The notes under the pieces were generated by a model. It ran no database searches and was not told where the DNA came from. It saw nothing but the letters and a program-made list of their open reading frames with translations. Of a DNA stretch of 64,000 nucleotides, positions 41,929 to 50,809 are shown in pieces. The stretch covers positions 434,001 through 498,000 of the forward strand of contig NZ_VWXK01000001.1 in assembly GCF_011752565.1 (NCBI RefSeq), given 5' to 3'. Source of the stretch: Pantoea sp. Ap-967 (lineage in GTDB: Bacteria > Pseudomonadota > Gammaproteobacteria > Pseudomonadales > Pseudomonadaceae). Position numbers and translations under genes: made by a program. Within the stretch, counting starts at the first letter, position 1. Every line of letters begins with the position of its first letter.

Positions 41929-43215
41929 TCACGCTGTACGCGCGACACCGATGGCGTTGGCTCCATTGCGCCCTACGAAGAACGCCACAATCATCGCGCC
42001 CGCAATGCCCAACGCACCGGCCAGGATGAACCCTGTGGAATAGGTGCCCGATTGCTGGATCAAGTAACCGGTGATGGTAGGCCCGACGATGCCGGACAAG
42101 TTGGCCAGACCGTGCATGAAGCCGCTGGCGGTGCCAACCTGATTGCTGGGTACGCTGTCCTGGATCAACGCCCAATAGGCCGGCGCGGTCAACATGAGAA
42201 AACCAATGGCAACAGTCATCACGGCCACGGCGACGGTAACGCTGTCGACCAAACCCGTCACGCCGATGCAGGTTGCCGCGGTCAGCAACGAAGGCACCAA
42301 TACGACCTTGCGCGAAAGGGTCTGCTTGCCCGTGCGACGGAAGATGTAATCCACCAGAATGCCACCCCCAAGATACCCGACCGCGCCGACCAACCAGGGC
42401 AGCGAGTTGACGATGCCCATGTGCTGCAAGCTCACCCCTTTGGCATCGACCAGATAGCTGGGGAACCAAGTCATGAAGAAGAACAGGATGTAGTTGTAAC
42501 AAAACAGCGAAATCCCAGTCAGTAGTACCGAACGGTTACGCAGCACGTCGCCAAACGAAGCTTTTTCGCCGTTTGCCCCCGGGATATCGCTCCGACCTTC
42601 GTTGATCAGTGCCAGTTCTTCGGGGCTTACCTTGGGGTGTTGGGCCGGGGTCTCAGTCACCAGCCTTGCCCAGGCGATTACCCAGAGCAGCCCGAGCACA
42701 CCCATGACCACGAACGCTACACGCCATCCCAGCCACAAGGCCATGAAGCCGATCACCGGCCCTGCCAGTGCGCCACCGATCGGCCCGCCGGCCTGGTTGA
42801 TACCGGCCGCGCTGGCGCGTTCCTTCAGCGGGAACCAGACATTCACCACTTTGTTCGCGGTAGCCGAGTTGGGCCCCTCGCCCGCCCCGAACAGCGCCCG
42901 CGCCACGATCAGGTACCAGAAGTTGAACGCCGCTGCGGTGGCCGCGCACACCACAGACCAGCCACCCATCGACCAGATCAGTACCCGACGGCCACCGAAA
43001 CGGTCGGCGAGGTAACCACCAATGACATTGAACGCGGCGTAGCCTACGGAGAACGCGCTGAAGATCAGCCCTTTCTCAACTGGAGTGAGATGAAAGTCCT
43101 GGGTAATGAACGGCATGGCAATCGACAACGCGGCGCGGTCGATGTAGTTGATGATCATGGCCAGCAGCAGCATGAATAGCACAACGGAGCGGTATTTCTT
43201 TTTATTGTTGAACAT
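41929..43215 (-). CDS. MFS transporter, anion:cation symporter family
   Basis: 428 residues, twelve helices, starting at 43215 (MFNNKKKYRSVVLFMLLLAM). NYIDRAALSIAMPFITQDF and FSAFSVGYAAFNVIGGYLADRFGGRRV match the ACS family of hexuronate, galactonate and glucarate carriers. Codons 3-5 spell AACAATAA, a Crc/Hfq-type motif inside the coding start. The gap to the upstream FAH-type gene is 195 bases, so it may have its own promoter. Hexuronate is a reasonable guess since uronate dehydrogenase is close by. Confidence 0.92.
   Translation of the reverse strand: MFNNKKKYRSVVLFMLLLAMIINYIDRAALSIAMPFITQDFHLTPVEKGLIFSAFSVGYAAFNVIGGYLADRFGGRRVLIWSMGGWSVVCAATAAAFNFWYLIVARALFGAGEGPNSATANKVVNVWFPLKERASAAGINQAGGPIGGALAGPVIGFMALWLGWRVAFVVMGVLGLLWVIAWARLVTETPAQHPKVSPEELALINEGRSDIPGANGEKASFGDVLRNRSVLLTGISLFCYNYILFFFMTWFPSYLVDAKGVSLQHMGIVNSLPWLVGAVGYLGGGILVDYIFRRTGKQTLSRKVVLVPSLLTAATCIGVTGLVDSVTVAVAVMTVAIGFLMLTAPAYWALIQDSVPSNQVGTASGFMHGLANLSGIVGPTITGYLIQQSGTYSTGFILAGALGIAGAMIVAFFVGRNGANAIGVARTA
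43202..43209 (-). promoter_or_regulatory. Crc/Hfq-type motif within the first codons of the MFS gene
   Basis: Minus-strand AACAATAA at codons 3-5, where bound Hfq/Crc would cover the ribosome-binding region. Confidence 0.55.
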
Positions 43216-43410
43216 GAGTCACCTTCGAGGTGGTGGGTGGGCAGGGCTTGCAAGCACCTGCCATTCTTCAGGGATGGGGATTCCACAGATGAATCCGATC
43301 ATATGAAGTGCCTGCCCGCACGAAAATGGCCGGCAGCCTTGCCCACACTCCGAAAGCGACGGCGTTCCAGATAATGAGACACATGCTTGTAATTGCCAGG
43401 GCTTGCGCGT

Positions 43411-44163
43411 TCAGCTGAGTGTTAACTCCACAGGCGGTAGGCCCTGGAACTGCCCCCGATAAACGGCGGGGGATTCCAGCGCCTGCAGTCCTGTGTAGGA
43501 CCCTGTCGTTACCAACCATTCAGGCAGGAAATCCAGGCCGTTGCACGTATGGTGATTGACCAGCCACGGCAGTAGTAACCGTGGGTCGCCTGCCGGATTG
43601 CCTATTTTTTCCGGGCACACGGAGCGCCCGCCAGCGGTTAGGGTAGCCGTGGGTGCCTGGAAATCGAACGCTCGGTCATAGGCGATGAAATCGCCCACGA
43701 TCAAGCGCCCGTGATTGAGCAGGTCGGCAAGTTGCAAGAGCGCGGGCACGCTTGGCCAGCCTTCCAGCCGGCTGGTCACCAACTCGAAGGTGGCAGCCAT
43801 CGACTGCAGGTTGGCTTCGACCTCTTCGAATGTATACGGCACAGTCCGAGCGCTGAATGCCTGCTTGAAGCGAAAGGCAATTTCCATTTCCAGGCCAAGA
43901 TAATTGAACGCGTTCAGATGGACCTGCGCACCCGTGGGTAGCAGCCAACTGCCTGGCAGCACACTTCCTTGCGCCAGGCCGGCCGTGGGCGTAGGTCCTA
44001 CTTTCCAGCCGCCCGGGCTTTGCTGCAATTGCTCCAAAACCTGCAACTGCATTTCATACGCTTGCTCGCGGGTTTGCGGATGCTGTTCCTGCGCAAGCAC
44101 CAAGGGCCTGTCTGGCTCTTGCATGGCTAGGCAGACCTGTTTGCTGAATGACATCGGTGACAT
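43411..44163 (-). CDS. FAH-superfamily 2-keto-4-pentenoate hydratase-like protein
   Basis: 250 residues, start 44163 (MSPMSFSKQVCLAMQ), with AGGAG upstream. It has the hydratase-type core WKVGPTPTAGLAQG and the metal-binding LGLEMEIAFRF, then ELVTSRLEGWPSVP. Family members hydrate 2-hydroxypentadienoates or hydrolyse/decarboxylate diketo acids. It lies 42 bases after the Ldh_2-type dehydrogenase gene. In sugar-acid routes an FAH-type enzyme hydrolyses a 2,4-diketo-3-deoxy acid made by a dehydrogenase, so this pair could do that to a keto-deoxy-gluconate-type compound; aromatic degradation is the alternative. Confidence 0.85.
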   Translation of the reverse strand: MSPMSFSKQVCLAMQEPDRPLVLAQEQHPQTREQAYEMQLQVLEQLQQSPGGWKVGPTPTAGLAQGSVLPGSWLLPTGAQVHLNAFNYLGLEMEIAFRFKQAFSARTVPYTFEEVEANLQSMAATFELVTSRLEGWPSVPALLQLADLLNHGRLIVGDFIAYDRAFDFQAPTATLTAGGRSVCPEKIGNPAGDPRLLLPWLVNHHTCNGLDFLPEWLVTTGSYTGLQALESPAVYRGQFQGLPPVELTLS

Positions 44164-44205
44164 TAACGATCACTCCTGACGGAAGGCTCAAGGACCCGCT
44201 CGGTT

Positions 44206-45276
44206 TCAACGCAAGGGTTCGGGAAGGGCGATACGCGCAGCGGCCGCACGGGCAGGCCAACTGGCAATTACAGAGAACTCGAGCAGCAGCCCCTCACGCA
44301 ACTGGGTCTCGCGTTGGATGAGGCCCCGCTCTCCGGGCAGTCTGACGGGCTGTTGCTCATGCACCGGCGGACACGCCTTGCACGACTCCTGCAGCCACTG
44401 CGTCTGCCGCAAGAACGCTTCCGTGCCAGCGAATGCTTGTGGATCGTAAACTTGCAACAACACGCTACTGGCACCGAATCCCTCGGCAGGATCTGCACGG
44501 CCATGGCCACCCAAACCGGTGGTTAGGGCCTCTATCATGAGCGAAAGGCCATACCCTTTGTGCCCGGCGTCCATGCCACCCAATGGCAGGATGGTCCCCC
44601 CCTGCCCGATGGCAGCTGGATCTTTGCTGGGTTGCCCCGCAGCGTCCAGCAGCCATGGCCAGGGCAGCTCCCTGCCCTGCTGCTGACAGCGGTTGACATA
44701 GCTGTTGGACGTAACCGACGTCGACACATCGATGAGCACGGCGCTGTCGCGGGTCGGGAAACCGATTGCAATGGGGTTGGGCGATAACACGCCCTGCCGC
44801 CCTCCGAACGGTGCCACGCTGGCAGATGAGGGCCCGGAAGCCTGAATCTCAAGGATGAAGCCTTGATCTGTGGCTTCCTTTAGATAGGCTGCCAAGCATG
44901 CGATGTGGTGACTGCGACGGATAGCCAGGGTCGCAGTGCCGTACTCCCGGGCCCGCTCGATGCACTGCCCCAGAGCGCGCTTCATCAACCATGGCCCAGG
45001 CAGTCGGCGGCCATCCCAGGTGCTCACCGCGCCCTTGTCGGCAATTACCGCAGGCTCTCCCTGCAGCGTCATGCTGCCACTTTCGATTTCGCGCAGGTAA
45101 GGTTCGAGCAAAGCCAGGCCGTGGGTTCGGTGTCCAAGCAGTTCACCTTCCAGCAATACATTGGCCAAGGCTGCGGCTTTTTCCTCATCAGCCCCGTAAT
45201 GCGTGAACAGGGCCTTGGCGAATTGCTCGACATCGCTTGCCAGGTAGCGGTGATGGACGTTCTTATCGTTGTGCAT
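44206..45276 (-). CDS. Malate/L-lactate dehydrogenase-family (Ldh_2) oxidoreductase
   Basis: 356 residues, the family's usual length. ATG at 45276 (MHNDKNVHHRYLASDVEQF) follows AAGGAGATG. Conserved motifs: GHRTHGLALLEPYLREI, RRSHHIACLAAYLKEATDQG with the active-site His, and PFGGRQGVLSPNPIAIGFPT. Members reduce 2-oxo acids with NAD(P)H or run in reverse on 2-hydroxy acids such as malate, 2,3-diketogulonate or ureidoglycolate. Placed between the KdgT permease and an FAH-fold enzyme, it may oxidise or reduce a keto-deoxy sugar acid. No single substrate can be claimed. Confidence 0.88.
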   Translation of the reverse strand: MHNDKNVHHRYLASDVEQFAKALFTHYGADEEKAAALANVLLEGELLGHRTHGLALLEPYLREIESGSMTLQGEPAVIADKGAVSTWDGRRLPGPWLMKRALGQCIERAREYGTATLAIRRSHHIACLAAYLKEATDQGFILEIQASGPSSASVAPFGGRQGVLSPNPIAIGFPTRDSAVLIDVSTSVTSNSYVNRCQQQGRELPWPWLLDAAGQPSKDPAAIGQGGTILPLGGMDAGHKGYGLSLMIEALTTGLGGHGRADPAEGFGASSVLLQVYDPQAFAGTEAFLRQTQWLQESCKACPPVHEQQPVRLPGERGLIQRETQLREGLLLEFSVIASWPARAAAARIALPEPLR

Positions 45277-45329
45277 GTACATCTCCTTTGCAATCGGGGC
45301 GTCGAGCAACGCCCCTCGGTCATGAGAAC

Positions 45330-46367
45330 TTATGACAGGCCCCTGCCACTGGCTGACGGCGCTGGCGCCCCGCTGGGAGGTGCAACCCGCTGGCGTGTCC
45401 GAGCCCGTTTACGCGCGCGGCCGAGCAACCAGGCAGCGACAGTTGGCGCAAGTAAGGCAGTTACCAATGCGCTCGCCGCAACTTGGGCCGTTGCCACACC
45501 GACATACGGATTCAGAGCAGGGTCGATGGCCGCGAGGATTGCCGGGTTGGCAATGGCGTTACCGCTGGTAGTGCCGGCAGCGAAGCCGATTGCACTGTCC
45601 TCGCCCCGCTTGAGCAGGAATCGATAACCGGCATAGACGAGCGTGCCGGTCACAGCGACCACTGCGATGCCCAAACCGATACCTGTCAGGCCGCCCTTGA
45701 GGATATCGAACAGGTCAATACGGATGCCCAGGCCAAAGGCGATGAAGGGGATGGTTACATTGGCGACGGGCTCCATGACCGTTCGCCATTTGCAATCGAG
45801 ATTGCCCACCAAAACGCCGAGGGCAACAGGGAACAGGGCCGCCAGCATGGTATCCAGAGGGATCACCGCGAAACCTGCGGCGCCGATCAGTACCATCGAA
45901 AAGAACGGGCCGTCATTCAATACGCTGGCGATGTACGCGCCCTGATCGCGACGGTCGCCATATTTGCCGGCAAACGCAACCCATACGCCACCATTGTTGT
46001 TGTCCATGGCAGCCAGCAATGCAATCAGGGATATACCGAAAATACCGTCCAGGCCGCAGAAGTAGCCTAGCCCGATCACCAGCAGGCCCGGGATGATCGA
46101 CTTGCATGTCAGGAGCACACCGGTGGTGCTGGCGACCTGTCCCAGAGTCCTGACCGTCAGTTGCATGCCGGTCGCGAACAACAGCAGACCCATCAGCGGC
46201 AATGCACCGTCGCGAAACAGCGCAGAGGTGAAGCTGCCGGCGTCGAGCACCGTCGGGCAAAAAGTGCCGAAGATCGAGCCAATGATCATTGGCACTATCA
46301 TCAAGCCGCCCGGGATTTTTTCCATTGCACCGTACAGCGAGCGGTGACTTTTCGAGTCATCGAGCAT
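45330..46367 (-). CDS. kdgT: 2-keto-3-deoxygluconate permease
   Basis: 345 residues, about ten membrane helices. The sequence fits KdgT throughout: KIPGGLMIVPMIIGSIFGTF, LFATGMQLTVRTLGQVAS, LLAAMDNNNGGVWVAFAGKY and IGFAAGTTSGNAIANPAI. KdgT imports 2-keto-3-deoxygluconate with protons; relatives take other keto-deoxy acids. The ATG at 46367 follows GGAGG, with the Crc/Hfq-type AACAACAA just upstream. First gene of the leftward operon with Ldh_2 and FAH-type enzymes. Its promoter region carries AAAGTACTATTTT, also found before the AraD1 gene. Confidence 0.93.
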   Translation of the reverse strand: MLDDSKSHRSLYGAMEKIPGGLMIVPMIIGSIFGTFCPTVLDAGSFTSALFRDGALPLMGLLLFATGMQLTVRTLGQVASTTGVLLTCKSIIPGLLVIGLGYFCGLDGIFGISLIALLAAMDNNNGGVWVAFAGKYGDRRDQGAYIASVLNDGPFFSMVLIGAAGFAVIPLDTMLAALFPVALGVLVGNLDCKWRTVMEPVANVTIPFIAFGLGIRIDLFDILKGGLTGIGLGIAVVAVTGTLVYAGYRFLLKRGEDSAIGFAAGTTSGNAIANPAILAAIDPALNPYVGVATAQVAASALVTALLAPTVAAWLLGRARKRARTRQRVAPPSGAPAPSASGRGLS

Positions 46368-46380
46368 GGGGGAGCCTCCA

Positions 46381-46388
46381 TTGTTGTT
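46381..46388 (-). promoter_or_regulatory. Crc/Hfq-type motif before kdgT
   Basis: Minus-strand AACAACAA, a perfect AANAANAA directly before the GGAGG ribosome site of kdgT. Confidence 0.7.
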
Positions 46389-46457
46389 TTTGTAGAGCTC
46401 ATGCCAGCAGCGCTAATGCCTAGCACTGCTATGGCACCGAAAACGCCAAGAGACCAT

Positions 46458-46470
46458 AAAGTACTATTTT
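46458..46470. promoter_or_regulatory. Shared 13-mer in the kdgT promoter region
   Basis: AAAGTACTATTTT, identical to 53654-53666 in the AraD1 promoter region. Contains TAGTAC-like half sites expected for FCD-type GntR proteins; such a regulator is encoded at 48621-49445. Confidence 0.5.
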
Positions 46471-46632
46471 CTACAAATCAACAACGAATTTATTGGATTT
46501 TTTAGAGATTTAAGGCCAGATAGTATTACTTATTGCGACTGCAGGCGGGTTGAGATTTGCATACCGAACACTCACACATCAGGCGTAGAACGCTGTGAGT
46601 GCCCTCTTGCGTGCGACTGGCAAAGTGCGAGT

Positions 46633-46731
46633 CAGGGCTATTCCGCCCTGTTCAGTGCCAGTACCGGATTGCTGCTGGCCAGTGTTTTGAGTGTCGAGGA
46701 TCTGGAAAGCTGGGGCTGGCGGCTACCCTTC
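46633..46731 (+). pseudogene. Possible fragment of an MHS-type MFS carrier
   Basis: One frame reads GLLLASVLSVEDLESWGWRL followed by PF, close to the ...SWGWRLPFLL motif before helix 6 of metabolite:proton symporters such as KgtP. No start and no continuation. It is directly followed by a fragment of a different gene, so this gap seems to hold two broken genes. The match is short, so confidence is modest. Confidence 0.4.
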
Positions 46732-46742
46732 ATGCATGCTCA

Positions 46743-47048
46743 TCAGTGTTCGGACCGATACCCCCGCAGACGCAGGCAAAGATCAATCAGCGTATGGAAG
46801 CCATCGTCCGAGGGGATGAAACATTGTTCGATGTGGTTATTGAGCTGCAATTCACACCGCTGGCGCCGGCACTCGTAAATGATGAAGTGCAAGCACGCGT
46901 CGTCCAGCAGAGCCTTGCGCCCCTCTTTGGCGAAGGCCTGCTGACGCACACGCCGAAGGTCATGGGCGCCGAGGATTTCGCCTGCTTGGCAACGGCGAAG
47001 GTGAATATCAATGCCGTCGTGATCAACTACCTGCTCGAGCTTAACTGA
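46743..47048 (+). pseudogene. C-terminal fragment of an M20-family amidohydrolase
   Basis: The frame ending at 47048 reads QAKINQRMEAIVRGDETLF, APALVNDEVQARVVQQSLAP and HTPKVMGAEDFACLA. The last motif is the MG(S/A)EDF metal-ligand motif of M20D hippurate-hydrolase-type enzymes. The first 270-300 residues, with the remaining metal ligands, are absent, and the ending departs from the family after the motif. An inactive remnant, probably left by rearrangement between the kdgT operon and the next MFS gene. Confidence 0.6.
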
Positions 47049-47088
47049 GCAGGTCTCAACGTCACCGGCGATGACAACCTCAACACGG

Positions 47089-47134
47089 CAACGCCCCCTC
47101 CACGTGGACGCGGGTAAAAACCGCGGGAGGGGGC
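47089..47134. other. Large inverted repeat after the MFS gene
   Basis: GCCCCCTCC pairs with GGGAGGGGGC, enclosing an inner CGCGG/CCGCG stem. It could end the convergent remnant or the MFS transcript, but lacks a T-run. Confidence 0.4.
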
Positions 47135-47194
47135 AGCCAGTTTGACCAAAATTCACCTGATGCTCGTGCGCGGTAACGCGCACAGACACATCGA

Positions 47195-48505
47195 TTATAC
47201 TTTTGCTTGATCGCCAGTGGCTTGCTCAACCGCTCCCGAGGACCGCTCCAGGCAAAAATAGACAACCGCCGTTAGCAGCAAGCCACCTACCATCACCGCC
47301 GACAGGAAATACAAGCCCGAGGCGATACTCCCCGTGTATTCCTTCAACGCACCAATACCGAATGGGCCCAGATATCCGCCAAGATTACCAACAGAGTTGA
47401 TCAGAGCGATGCCAGCAGCGGCACTTGCGCCGACCAGGAACCGACCCGGGAGGACCCAGAACAAGGCGGCGATGGAGAACAAGCAAAAGGCCACGACCGA
47501 TAACGCCGCCAGCTGGAGCATTGGAGAGGCGAACCAGGCGCTGAGAAACATGCTGATCGCGCCCATTGAATAGAGAACAGTTAGATGGCCGTAGCGGTCC
47601 TTCAGCTTGTCGGCGCTGCGAGGCACGATGAGCAGGCCCAGAATGCCAAACAGGTAGGGCACCGATGACATGAACCCGGTGGCAAGGTCGCTTGCACCGA
47701 ATGCTTTTAGAATCGTCGGTAGCCAGAGTCCCAGACCGTAGATACTCAATGTGATCGGCAGGAAATAGGCCGCAAGGGTCAGCACGCGCCGGTCTTTCAG
47801 CGCATGCAGCGGATTACCATGTCGGGTCTGAGCGTAAAGTGTTTCGTCCTTTTTCAATTCACCGCTCAGCCAATTCTTTTCATCCTCGGATAGCCAACTC
47901 ACCTGCCGTGCATTGTCTGGCAGGAAGCGTAGTGTCGGCCAGGTCAAAAGCACCGCAGGCGCCCCGATCATCAGGAACAGCCACTGCCAGCCGTGCAGGT
48001 CACCCACCCCTTCCATTCCGAGCAGCGCCCCAGCCAGTGGGCCTGTCACAACCATGGCAACCGGTTGAGACAGCATGAATAAACCAACAACTTTGCCTCG
48101 GTTGCGGATTGGGTACCACTGGGTGAGGTAATACAGTACTCCGGGAAAGAATCCAGCCTCGGCCGCCCCAAGGAGAAAACGGAGGAAATAAAAACTGTAC
48201 GGCCCACTGATCAGCGCCATCGCCATGGTAATAGCGCCCCAGGTTAGCAGGATTCGAGCAAACCAACGGCGCGCACCAAATCGGTCAAGCAAGAGATTAC
48301 TAGGCACTTCGAAAAGGAAGTAGCCGATAAAGAACAAACCTGCTCCCAGGCCATAGGCTGCATCGCCGATACCTACATCAGCCCCCATATGAAGCTTGGC
48401 AAAACCAACGGCAGAACGGTCTATATAAGCAACCACATACAGCAGTACAAGAAAGGGTATGAGTTTGAGGGTGATTTTTCGCGTAACGCGGGCCTCGTCG
48501 ATCAC
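47195..48505 (-). CDS. MFS transporter, anion:cation symporter family
   Basis: 436 residues, start GTG at 48505 (VIDEARVTRKITLKLIPFLV), six bases after AAGGAG; the longer frame to 48556 is not used. Twelve helices with YVVAYIDRSAVGFAKLHM, YGLGAGLFFIGYFLFEVPSN and GWQWLFLMIGAPAV, the phthalate/tartrate-carrier side of the ACS family. It follows the GntR gene by 115 bases on the same strand and AATAATAA precedes its ribosome site. Likely an organic or sugar acid carrier; substrate unknown. Confidence 0.92.
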   Translation of the reverse strand: MIDEARVTRKITLKLIPFLVLLYVVAYIDRSAVGFAKLHMGADVGIGDAAYGLGAGLFFIGYFLFEVPSNLLLDRFGARRWFARILLTWGAITMAMALISGPYSFYFLRFLLGAAEAGFFPGVLYYLTQWYPIRNRGKVVGLFMLSQPVAMVVTGPLAGALLGMEGVGDLHGWQWLFLMIGAPAVLLTWPTLRFLPDNARQVSWLSEDEKNWLSGELKKDETLYAQTRHGNPLHALKDRRVLTLAAYFLPITLSIYGLGLWLPTILKAFGASDLATGFMSSVPYLFGILGLLIVPRSADKLKDRYGHLTVLYSMGAISMFLSAWFASPMLQLAALSVVAFCLFSIAALFWVLPGRFLVGASAAAGIALINSVGNLGGYLGPFGIGALKEYTGSIASGLYFLSAVMVGGLLLTAVVYFCLERSSGAVEQATGDQAKV

Positions 48506-48515
48506 TGAGTGCTCC

Positions 48516-48523
48516 TTATTATT
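48516..48523 (-). promoter_or_regulatory. Crc/Hfq-type motif before the MFS gene
   Basis: Minus-strand AATAATAA next to GGAG, a perfect AANAANAA. Confidence 0.6.
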
Positions 48524-48620
48524 GTCTGGCTGTGGGCCATGAGCATGTGCACCCATCGGCTGAGCGCCGTGGGTGTCGATAAGTATTTATGGCTAGCGCG
48601 TCAGCGCGCTGCCCAAATAA

Positions 48621-49445
48621 TCAGAGGGTGGTGAGTTTGTTGCTCACGAGTTCTTTGGCTTCTTCAGTGTCATCCAGCTGAAGGAGAGATGCCTGCCTGG
48701 CAGCGGCGGGATCCCGACTTTCAATGGCAGTCAGAATCGCTTTATGCCTGGGCAGGCTGTGCGAGCTGACGTTGGGCCGCTGAACCGTCAGCTCGATGGA
48801 TTCACGCAGCGCCACGGACAACATGTCCGAAAGGTGAACCAGGAAGAAGTTATGCGTCGCCTTGGCAATAGCGCGATGAAAGTCCAGGTCTGGCACCAGA
48901 AACTCGGTACGGTCCTTTGCCTTTTCCATTCGCTCGTACGCGTCCTTGATCACCGCGATGTCCGCCGCTTCTGCTCGCGAAGCGGCAAGAGCAGCCATGG
49001 CAGGTTCAAAGATGCGTCGTACCGTTGTCAGGGCTTCGAAGAACTGGGATTGCGGGGTGCACTCGACAAGCCAACACAGCACTTCCGGGTCCATCACATG
49101 CCAGTTTTCTCGCGCCTTCACAACCGTCCCCAGCCCTGGCCTGGAATACACCAGCCCCTTGGCGGTCAGCACCTTGAAAGATTCGCGCAAGACAGTTCGA
49201 CTCACACCCAGCGTCTCCATGAGCTCGCTTTCATGCGGGAGCTTTTCACCTTCCTTGAAATGCCCGCCGATGATCTGCAATCCGAGCGTCTGCACGATAT
49301 CAGACGGCCGACTTTTACCGACTTGTTTGGAGGGGGCATCCATCTTCACTGGCTTCCGAAGCTCGCTGGAGGCCGCATGATACCACTGACCATGCCCGCC
49401 ACGCTCACCAGGTGCCACCGCGTTGAATGTTTGGTCTTCCATCAC
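48621..49445 (-). CDS. GntR-family regulator, FadR/FCD subgroup
   Basis: 274 residues. Start at 49445 (GTG) or 49442 (ATG) after GGGAGGGGG; a later ATG (MDAPSKQVG) is possible because the HTH begins only near residue 45. The winged helix holds IIGGHFKEGEKLPHESELM and LGVSRTVLRESFKVLTAKG; the C-terminal FCD domain has the metal-site motif PDLDFHRAIAKATHN and a later His in SLPRHKAIL. FCD regulators of this type (for example DgoR, LldR and UxuR/ExuR relatives) respond to sugar acids and bind TNGTNNNACNA. That pattern is exactly met at 53579-53595, so it probably represses the IlvD/AraD1 promoters. Confidence 0.9.
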   Translation of the reverse strand: MMEDQTFNAVAPGERGGHGQWYHAASSELRKPVKMDAPSKQVGKSRPSDIVQTLGLQIIGGHFKEGEKLPHESELMETLGVSRTVLRESFKVLTAKGLVYSRPGLGTVVKARENWHVMDPEVLCWLVECTPQSQFFEALTTVRRIFEPAMAALAASRAEAADIAVIKDAYERMEKAKDRTEFLVPDLDFHRAIAKATHNFFLVHLSDMLSVALRESIELTVQRPNVSSHSLPRHKAILTAIESRDPAAARQASLLQLDDTEEAKELVSNKLTTL

Positions 49446-49458
49446 CTGCCCCCTCCCC

Positions 49459-50739
49459 TTACTCGGCTACGGGATGCCCTGGATGCTCGACCGATGCCTC
49501 GGTGTCAGAGCGCACGAACATCAGCACGGCACATGCCCCCAAGACCGCGATTATACCTGCCAGAACAAACGCACTGGTGTAGGAACCTGTCCATTGGACA
49601 ATGAACCCGGTCACAACCGGCCCGATGACGCCCGCGATGTTCGCCAGGGCATGAACAAAGCCCCCCACACCACCAATCCTGGTTTTAGGTACCACTGCCT
49701 GGAGGATCGTCCAGTATGTCGTGGCGGTCATGTACAAGAGGAAGATGCCCAAGCTCGTGAGCGCAACGCCCAGGACAAACGACGGGACAATGCCAGCAAA
49801 CATAATCGCGATGGCCGAACTCCCCAAAAAGCTGATCAGCACGATCTTGCGGCTGAAAAGCAGCCTTCCGGTGCGCCGGTAGATCCAGTCGGAGAACATG
49901 CCGCCGCCCAACATGCCAATGAATGCGCAAGTCCATGGGATCGCCATTACCCATCCCATCGACTTCAGATCGAGGCCGTGAACGGAAGTCAGGTAGCTTG
50001 GGTACCATGACAGGAAGAAATACAGCGTGTAGTTCAACCCGAAGAATGCGAAGGCCGTTGCTAATACGCGCGGTTGTTTCAGGTAACTGCGCAGCGGCTG
50101 GGCACTCGACAAAAGCTCGCTAGGCTGATCGATCTCGATTTCTTTAAGCTCTTGCTCAGTGACTCGGGCGTCATCGCGTGGCGTGTTTCGCGACATGTAG
50201 AGCCAGAAAATCAGCCAAACGATGCCAAGGATCGCAACGGCCACGAACGCTGGGCGCCAGCCCATGTAGAAGATCATAAGGCCGATGACCGGGCCAGCGA
50301 TGGCCCCGCCGACAGGTGTCCCCGCATTGGCTACCGCAAGCGCTGACGCTGCTTCCTTGCGAGGGAACCAGTTCGATACGAACTTACTTGTGCAGGAGGT
50401 AAATGGCCCTTCTCCCATACCGAACAGGATACGCACCAGGATCAGCGAAGCGAAGCCGACAGCGGCTGCCGTGAAGCCGCAGGCTACCGACCAGAAGAGC
50501 ATAGCTACTGCAAAAACCCGCCATGGACCGAAACGATCTGATGCCCAGCCACCCACGAAGCAGAAAAGGGTATAACCAATGAAGAAGCTGCTGAACACGA
50601 TGCCCATTTCAGAGGGCGTGAAGCCGAATTCCTTTACAACCAAGGGTGCTGCGATAGGCAGCGCATTTCGGTCGATGAAGTTGATGATGCCAGCGAAGAA
50701 CAATAAAACGACACCCAGCCAGCGACGTTTGATAGCCAT
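49459..50739 (-). CDS. MFS transporter, anion:cation symporter family
   Basis: 426 residues starting at 50739 (MAIKRRWLGVVLLFFAGIIN) after GAGGAAG. Twelve helices; NFIDRNALPIAAPLVVKEF and SFFIGYTLFCFVGGWASDRFG, then RILFGMGEGPFTSCTSKFVSNWF, place it with the galactonate/hexuronate carriers. It lies 13 bases before the GntR gene and 70 bases after the cupin, within the IlvD/Edd operon. A pentonate or hexonate is the likely substrate. Confidence 0.92.
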   Translation of the reverse strand: MAIKRRWLGVVLLFFAGIINFIDRNALPIAAPLVVKEFGFTPSEMGIVFSSFFIGYTLFCFVGGWASDRFGPWRVFAVAMLFWSVACGFTAAAVGFASLILVRILFGMGEGPFTSCTSKFVSNWFPRKEAASALAVANAGTPVGGAIAGPVIGLMIFYMGWRPAFVAVAILGIVWLIFWLYMSRNTPRDDARVTEQELKEIEIDQPSELLSSAQPLRSYLKQPRVLATAFAFFGLNYTLYFFLSWYPSYLTSVHGLDLKSMGWVMAIPWTCAFIGMLGGGMFSDWIYRRTGRLLFSRKIVLISFLGSSAIAIMFAGIVPSFVLGVALTSLGIFLLYMTATTYWTILQAVVPKTRIGGVGGFVHALANIAGVIGPVVTGFIVQWTGSYTSAFVLAGIIAVLGACAVLMFVRSDTEASVEHPGHPVAE

Positions 50740-50809
50740 GATTCTTCCTCGATTATTATCATTGTGGGAAGTAGAGGTTTGAGGCCCCCTGATGCAGGGG
50801 GGCCGTATA

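Noticed and set aside
43268..43410. Minus-strand stretch with RLPAIFVRAGTSYD, like the start of PrpF-type isomerases
   Set aside because: Only about 15 residues fit the (I/L)PA.F.R.GTS motif and it is not followed by family sequence; too short to call a remnant.
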